Assembly (NCBI RefSeq): GCF_018982945.1
Contig: NZ_JABRXE010000001.1
Coordinates: 248,001 to 312,000 of the forward strand
Source: Anaerostipes faecalis
Lineage (GTDB): Bacteria; Bacillota; Clostridia; Lachnospirales; Lachnospiraceae
Direction: 5' to 3'
Length of the DNA: 64,000 bases
Shown here: piece after piece, positions 61,949 through 64,000 of the stretch
How positions within the stretch are numbered: position 1 is the first letter of the stretch
Layout: every line of letters starts with the position of its first letter
Position numbers and translations under genes: made by a program
The notes under the pieces: generated by a model
What the model was told of the DNA's origin: nothing
The model's input: the letters and a program-made list of their open reading frames with translations, nothing else
Database searches by the model: none

Positions 61949-63046
61949 ATGAAAAAATACGATTTTTTGCTCGTAGGTGGAGGACTTTTTAACGGAGTAA
62001 TAGCATATGAAGCAAAAAAAGCAGGAAAAAAATGTCTGGTTATAGAAAAGAGAGATGTATTAGGAGGAAATATTTACTGTAGAGAAGTTGAAGGAATTAT
62101 GGTTCATGAATATGGAGCTCATATTTTCCATACCAGTAATGAAGAAGTTTGGAATTACGTATGTAATCTGGTAGAATTTAATCATTATGTCAATTCACCG
62201 GTTGCAAATTATTATGGAGAAACTTATAATCTTCCATTTAACATGAATACATTTAGCAAAATGTGGGGAATTTCAAAACCAGATGAAGCTAAAAAAATCA
62301 TTGAAGAGCAGAGAAAAGCTATCAAAGGAGAACCAAAAAATCTGGAAGAACAGGCCATCAGTCTTGTAGGTACAGATGTTTATGAGAAACTGATTAAGGG
62401 TTATACAATGAAACAGTGGGGAAGGGAATGTAAGGATTTACCTGCATCAATTATTAAGAGACTTCCTGTACGCTATATTTATGATAATAATTATTTTAAT
62501 GATCCTCATCAGGGGATTCCTAAAGGTGGATATAATGTATTGATCGACAAGCTTTATGAAGATTGTGATGTTGTTCTGGGAAAAGATTTCCTTGAAGATA
62601 AAGAAAAATATATGGATATGGCTGAAAAGGTAGTTTACACAGGAACAATAGATTCTTATTATGATTATTGTTATGGTAAATTGGAATATCGAAGTTTAAG
62701 ATTTGAGCATGAATTATTGAATGAGGAAAATCATCAGGGAGTTGCTGTTATGAATTATACAGATGGAGAGACTCCGTATACCCGTAAAATTGAGCATAAA
62801 CATTTTGAATTTGGAACTCAGGAGAAGACAGTTATATCCAAAGAATATCCGGCAGAGTGGGAAGATGGAATGGAGCCATATTATCCTGTAAATGATGAGA
62901 AGAACAGTGAACTATATGAAAAATATAAAGCTCTTGGAGATAAAGAGGAAAAGGTATGGTTTGGTGGACGCTTAGGTGAATATAAATATTATGATATGGA
63001 TAAAGTTATTGAATCTGCATTAAAATTTGTAAAGGAAAAATTATAG
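61949..63046 (+). CDS. glf: UDP-galactopyranose mutase
   Basis: 365-residue FAD enzyme interconverting UDP-galactopyranose and UDP-galactofuranose for cell-surface polysaccharides. The dinucleotide-binding start LLVGGGLFNGVIAYEAKKAG, the GGNIY and HEYGAHIFHTS motifs, and the later TGTIDSYYDYCYGKLEYRSL and FGGRLGEYKYYDMD motifs are characteristic. No glycosyltransferase or other polysaccharide gene is present nearby; it is followed by its own terminator. AAGGAGAG lies before the ATG. Confidence 0.96.
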   Translation: MKKYDFLLVGGGLFNGVIAYEAKKAGKKCLVIEKRDVLGGNIYCREVEGIMVHEYGAHIFHTSNEEVWNYVCNLVEFNHYVNSPVANYYGETYNLPFNMNTFSKMWGISKPDEAKKIIEEQRKAIKGEPKNLEEQAISLVGTDVYEKLIKGYTMKQWGRECKDLPASIIKRLPVRYIYDNNYFNDPHQGIPKGGYNVLIDKLYEDCDVVLGKDFLEDKEKYMDMAEKVVYTGTIDSYYDYCYGKLEYRSLRFEHELLNEENHQGVAVMNYTDGETPYTRKIEHKHFEFGTQEKTVISKEYPAEWEDGMEPYYPVNDEKNSELYEKYKALGDKEEKVWFGGRLGEYKYYDMDKVIESALKFVKEKL

Positions 63047-63085
63047 AAGAATTTGACCTCAAATTAATAATAATTATTTTATGAA

Positions 63086-63119
63086 GAGTCTGAGAAAATA
63101 TTTCTCAGATTCTTTTTTT
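63086..63119 (+). terminator. Terminator of glf
   Basis: GAGTCTGAGAAA / TTTCTCAGATTC with one G-U pair and a 3-nt loop, then TTTTTTT to 63119. Confidence 0.88.
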
Positions 63120-63178
63120 GTTTCATTAGGAAAGATATTGACCGCTTTGTTTAGTTAGGAAATTCTGGTCTTTCAGGC

Positions 63179-63207
63179 TGGACGAACTTTGCCTGGTAGG
63201 GTATAAT
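63179..63207 (+). promoter_or_regulatory. miaB promoter
   Basis: TGGACG (63179-63184), 17 bp, perfect TATAAT (63202-63207), 35 bp before the start codon. Confidence 0.55.
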
Positions 63208-63242
63208 TAAATCTGTATGCAATGAATCAGAAGGAGATAAAA

Positions 63243-64000
63243 ATGAGTATTTTAGAATATAAAAATGAGACACAGCGTCAGATGCATTTTATGGATGAGA
63301 TGAAAAAATGGGTGCAGGAAAAGACGGAAGAATTGGGACGTCCACTGACTTGTCATGTAACAACCTTTGGGTGTCAGATGAATGAAAAGGATTCTGAAAA
63401 ACTACTTGGAATTTTGGAAACCATGGGTTATCAGGAAGTAGAAACAGAAGAGGCGGATTTACTGCTGTTTAATACCTGTACAGTCCGTGAAAATGCCAAT
63501 ACCAAACTTTATGGACATTTAGGACAGGTAAAAAAGATGAAGGAAAAAAATCCTCATATGATGATAGGATTATGCGGATGTATGATGCAGGAGCCGCATG
63601 TTATTGAGAAAATAAGAACAAGCTATCGTTTTGTTGACGTAATTTTTGGTACACATAATATTTTTAAATTGGCAGAGTTGTTAAAAGAGAGAGTTGACGC
63701 AGGAAGTCTGATCGTTGATATATGGAAAGATACTAATCAGATTGTGGAAGACTTACCAAGTGATCGTAAATTTTCTTTTAAATGTGGAGTAAATATCATG
63801 TATGGATGCAATAATTTTTGCAGTTATTGTATTGTTCCGTATGTAAGAGGCAGGGAACGTAGTCGTAAACCGGAAGATATTATCAAAGAAATAGAACAGG
63901 TAGTATCAGAAGGCGTGAAAGAAGTAATGCTTCTTGGACAGAATGTAAATTCTTATGGAAAAACTCTGGAAAAACCAATGACATTTGCTCAGCTGCTTGG
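63243..64000 (+). CDS. miaB: tRNA-2-methylthio-N6-isopentenyladenosine37 synthase MiaB, 3' end outside window
   Basis: Radical-SAM methylthiotransferase. The visible part (252 codons) has the N-terminal UPF0004 domain with three cysteines that bind the auxiliary [4Fe-4S] cluster (TTFGCQMNEKDSE, LFNTCTVRENA, GLCGCMMQEPH), followed by the radical-SAM motif CNNFCSYCIVPYVRGRERSR. It modifies adenosine 37 in tRNAs reading UNN codons. The frame is open at the right edge. AAGGAG lies upstream of the ATG. An Fe-S enzyme, it depends on the isc system at the other end of the window. Confidence 0.96.
   Translation, partial: MSILEYKNETQRQMHFMDEMKKWVQEKTEELGRPLTCHVTTFGCQMNEKDSEKLLGILETMGYQEVETEEADLLLFNTCTVRENANTKLYGHLGQVKKMKEKNPHMMIGLCGCMMQEPHVIEKIRTSYRFVDVIFGTHNIFKLAELLKERVDAGSLIVDIWKDTNQIVEDLPSDRKFSFKCGVNIMYGCNNFCSYCIVPYVRGRERSRKPEDIIKEIEQVVSEGVKEVMLLGQNVNSYGKTLEKPMTFAQLL

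Noticed and set aside
1-64000. Mobile elements, prophage, CRISPR, tRNA or rRNA genes
   Set aside because: No transposase, integrase, Cas gene or regularly spaced repeats were found; no tRNA cloverleaf or rRNA-like sequence was noticed. Gene order is conserved housekeeping throughout.

Overview
The window is a continuous stretch of low-GC chromosome from a spore-forming anaerobic clostridium, most likely a Lachnospiraceae gut bacterium. This rests on gene content and gene order only. The signs are a GPR-cleavable small acid-soluble spore protein, YtfJ, YlbJ, a SpoVB-type flippase and a Csp-like subtilase; a GlgC/GlgD pair; acetate formation by Pta/AckA; a giant 2-hydroxyacyl-CoA dehydratase activator; and A+T-rich spacers with AGGAGG ribosome-binding sites. 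Several blocks follow the Bacillus/Clostridium order: rpmB divergent from yloU-yloV-recG; rsmD-coaD with ylbJ, ylbM and yceD-rpmF; plsX-rnc-smc-ftsY. I see no insertion sequence, prophage, CRISPR array, tRNA or rRNA.

Layout. 1-3.0 kb: a subtilase cut by the left edge, convergent with a SpoVB-like flippase. 3.1-6.3 kb: iscR-iscS-iscU-mnmA, supplying Fe-S clusters and tRNA thiolation sulfur. 6.3-8.3 kb: two membrane proteins (CmpB-like and DUF368). 8.4-13.4 kb: the arabinose operon araR-kinase-araD-isomerase, with a promoter/operator before araR and a terminator after the isomerase. 13.6-18.4 kb: a two-component system, a diverged Sir2-like protein, hisH-hisF and a C_GCAxxG_C_C protein. 18.5-23.1 kb (minus): a small conserved protein and the 1405-residue activator. 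23.2-29.0 kb: LysM protein, CorA, rhomboid-like membrane protein, pyruvate kinase, and a sporulation-associated DUF2953-ytfJ pair. 29.0-36.1 kb: rpmB, yloU-yloV, recG, acyP, SASP, rsmD, coaD and a coiled-coil protein. 36.1-38.3 kb (minus): tmcAL-ylbJ. 38.5-49.2 kb: pta-ackA, yceD-rpmF-plsX-rnc-smc-ftsY-ilvA. 49.2-60.1 kb: a complete glycogen synthesis and breakdown operon glgB-glgC-glgD-glgA-glgP plus a GH13 enzyme, behind an unusual attenuator-like leader. 60.1-64.0 kb: a Na/Pi symporter (minus), glf, and miaB cut by the right edge.

Most genes are housekeeping. The less ordinary signals are: a Sir2/SirTM-like protein that has lost its nucleotide-binding loop; a roughly 100-residue Lys/Glu/Ala tail on GlgB; a promoter-terminator unit upstream of glgB; a terminator-like hairpin inside the start of the GH13 gene; a hairpin that masks the ylbJ ribosome-binding site; four 11-bp-spaced repeats before the Na/Pi symporter; a GC-rich structured element after the activator gene; and a small family of AGGAAATTC palindromes between operons.

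Many start codons were moved downstream from the longest possible ORF, because the first possible start lies inside a ribosome-binding site, a promoter or a terminator hairpin (iscU, corA, ytfI-like gene, recG, acyP, SASP, pta, yceD, ilvA, smc and others). All promoter, operator and hairpin calls were made by eye from base complementarity and spacing. No folding or database search was run.
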